From Pseudomonadota bacterium (GTDB lineage: Bacteria; Myxococcota_A; Polyangia; Fen-1088): a stretch of 58,029 bases of DNA. The position numbers were made by a program, and so were the translations under genes. Every line of letters begins with the position of its first letter. Within the stretch, counting starts at the first letter, position 1. The notes under the pieces were generated by a model. It was not told where the DNA came from and did no database searches. It was given only the letters and a program-made list of their open reading frames with translations. Shown here piece by piece: positions 57,994 through 58,029 of this stretch. The DNA lies in assembly GCA_017881245.1 (NCBI GenBank), contig JADGRC010000110.1:1-58029 (forward strand), given 5' to 3'.

Positions 57994-58029
57994 AGACAAT
58001 CAGCGCCCGATCTCGGATGTCGGCCAGAA
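57990..58029 (+). CDS. Start of a further gene, cut by the window end
   Basis: ATG overlapping the synthetase stop (ATGA), preceded by AAGGAG nine bases upstream. Only 13 codons are visible (MKTISARSRMSAR), too few to identify. It belongs to the CBS/synthetase operon. Confidence 0.7.
   Translation, partial: MKTISARSRMSAR

Overview
The window reads as chromosomal DNA of a high-GC Gram-negative delta-type bacterium, most likely a member of the Myxococcota (Polyangia-like). The grounds are outer-membrane genes (Omp85-type barrel, Mla lipid transport, AsmA/TamB-like protein), lipoproteins with long Gly/Ser/Thr linkers, a CFI-box C-terminal domain, stand-alone response regulators, an NtrC-type activator and several -24/-12 (sigma54) promoter-like sequences. 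This placement is inferred from gene content; there is no rRNA. No tRNA, CRISPR array or complete insertion sequence was seen.

Layout. 0-2.7 kb: a SieB-like two-helix membrane protein, an HTTM membrane protein and an unknown gene. 3-11.7 kb: a stress and energy block (hemerythrin, cytochrome c'-like protein, DUF2267, glycine-zipper lipoprotein, alpha-glucan phosphorylase, YceI, single and triple universal stress proteins, eRF1-like protein, CBS pair). 12-14.2 kb: an L,D-transpeptidase-like protein. 14.3-19.4 kb: accessory DNA with two VapBC-type modules, an esterase lipoprotein and an ATPase/DUF234 gene. 19.8-24.3 kb: multicopper oxidase, two small membrane proteins, a diheme cytochrome c and a secreted phosphoesterase. 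24.5-28.5 kb: a globin-coupled sensor kinase with REC-REC, REC-PAS-kinase and a lone REC protein. 29.7-38.9 kb (minus strand): nucleotide-transporter-like protein, AsmA/TamB-like protein, PAP2 phosphatase, a secreted kinase-fold protein and an Omp85-type barrel. 39.1-42.7 kb: mlaE, mlaD, a TolC-like gene and mlaC. 42.8-49.2 kb: a nucleotidyltransferase pair, a CFI-box protein, a second hemerythrin, two lipoproteins and a third VapBC. 49.4-58 kb: hybrid kinase, ArsR pseudogene, NtrC-type regulator with lemA and two TPM-domain genes, then CBS plus ADP-forming acyl-CoA synthetase and the start of another gene.

Two things stand out. First, good -24/-12 sequences lie upstream of functionally related genes (hemerythrins, triple USP, CBS proteins, globin kinase, glycine-zipper operon, CBS-acyl-CoA synthetase, probably mlaE). 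An NtrC-type activator is encoded in the same window, which suggests a sigma54 regulon for low oxygen or energy stress. Second, the PAP2, secreted kinase-fold and Omp85-like genes form a tight operon, with the last two overlapping by 4 bases. It is preceded by 4.5 copies of a 13-bp iteron and may be an undescribed envelope phosphorylation/dephosphorylation system.
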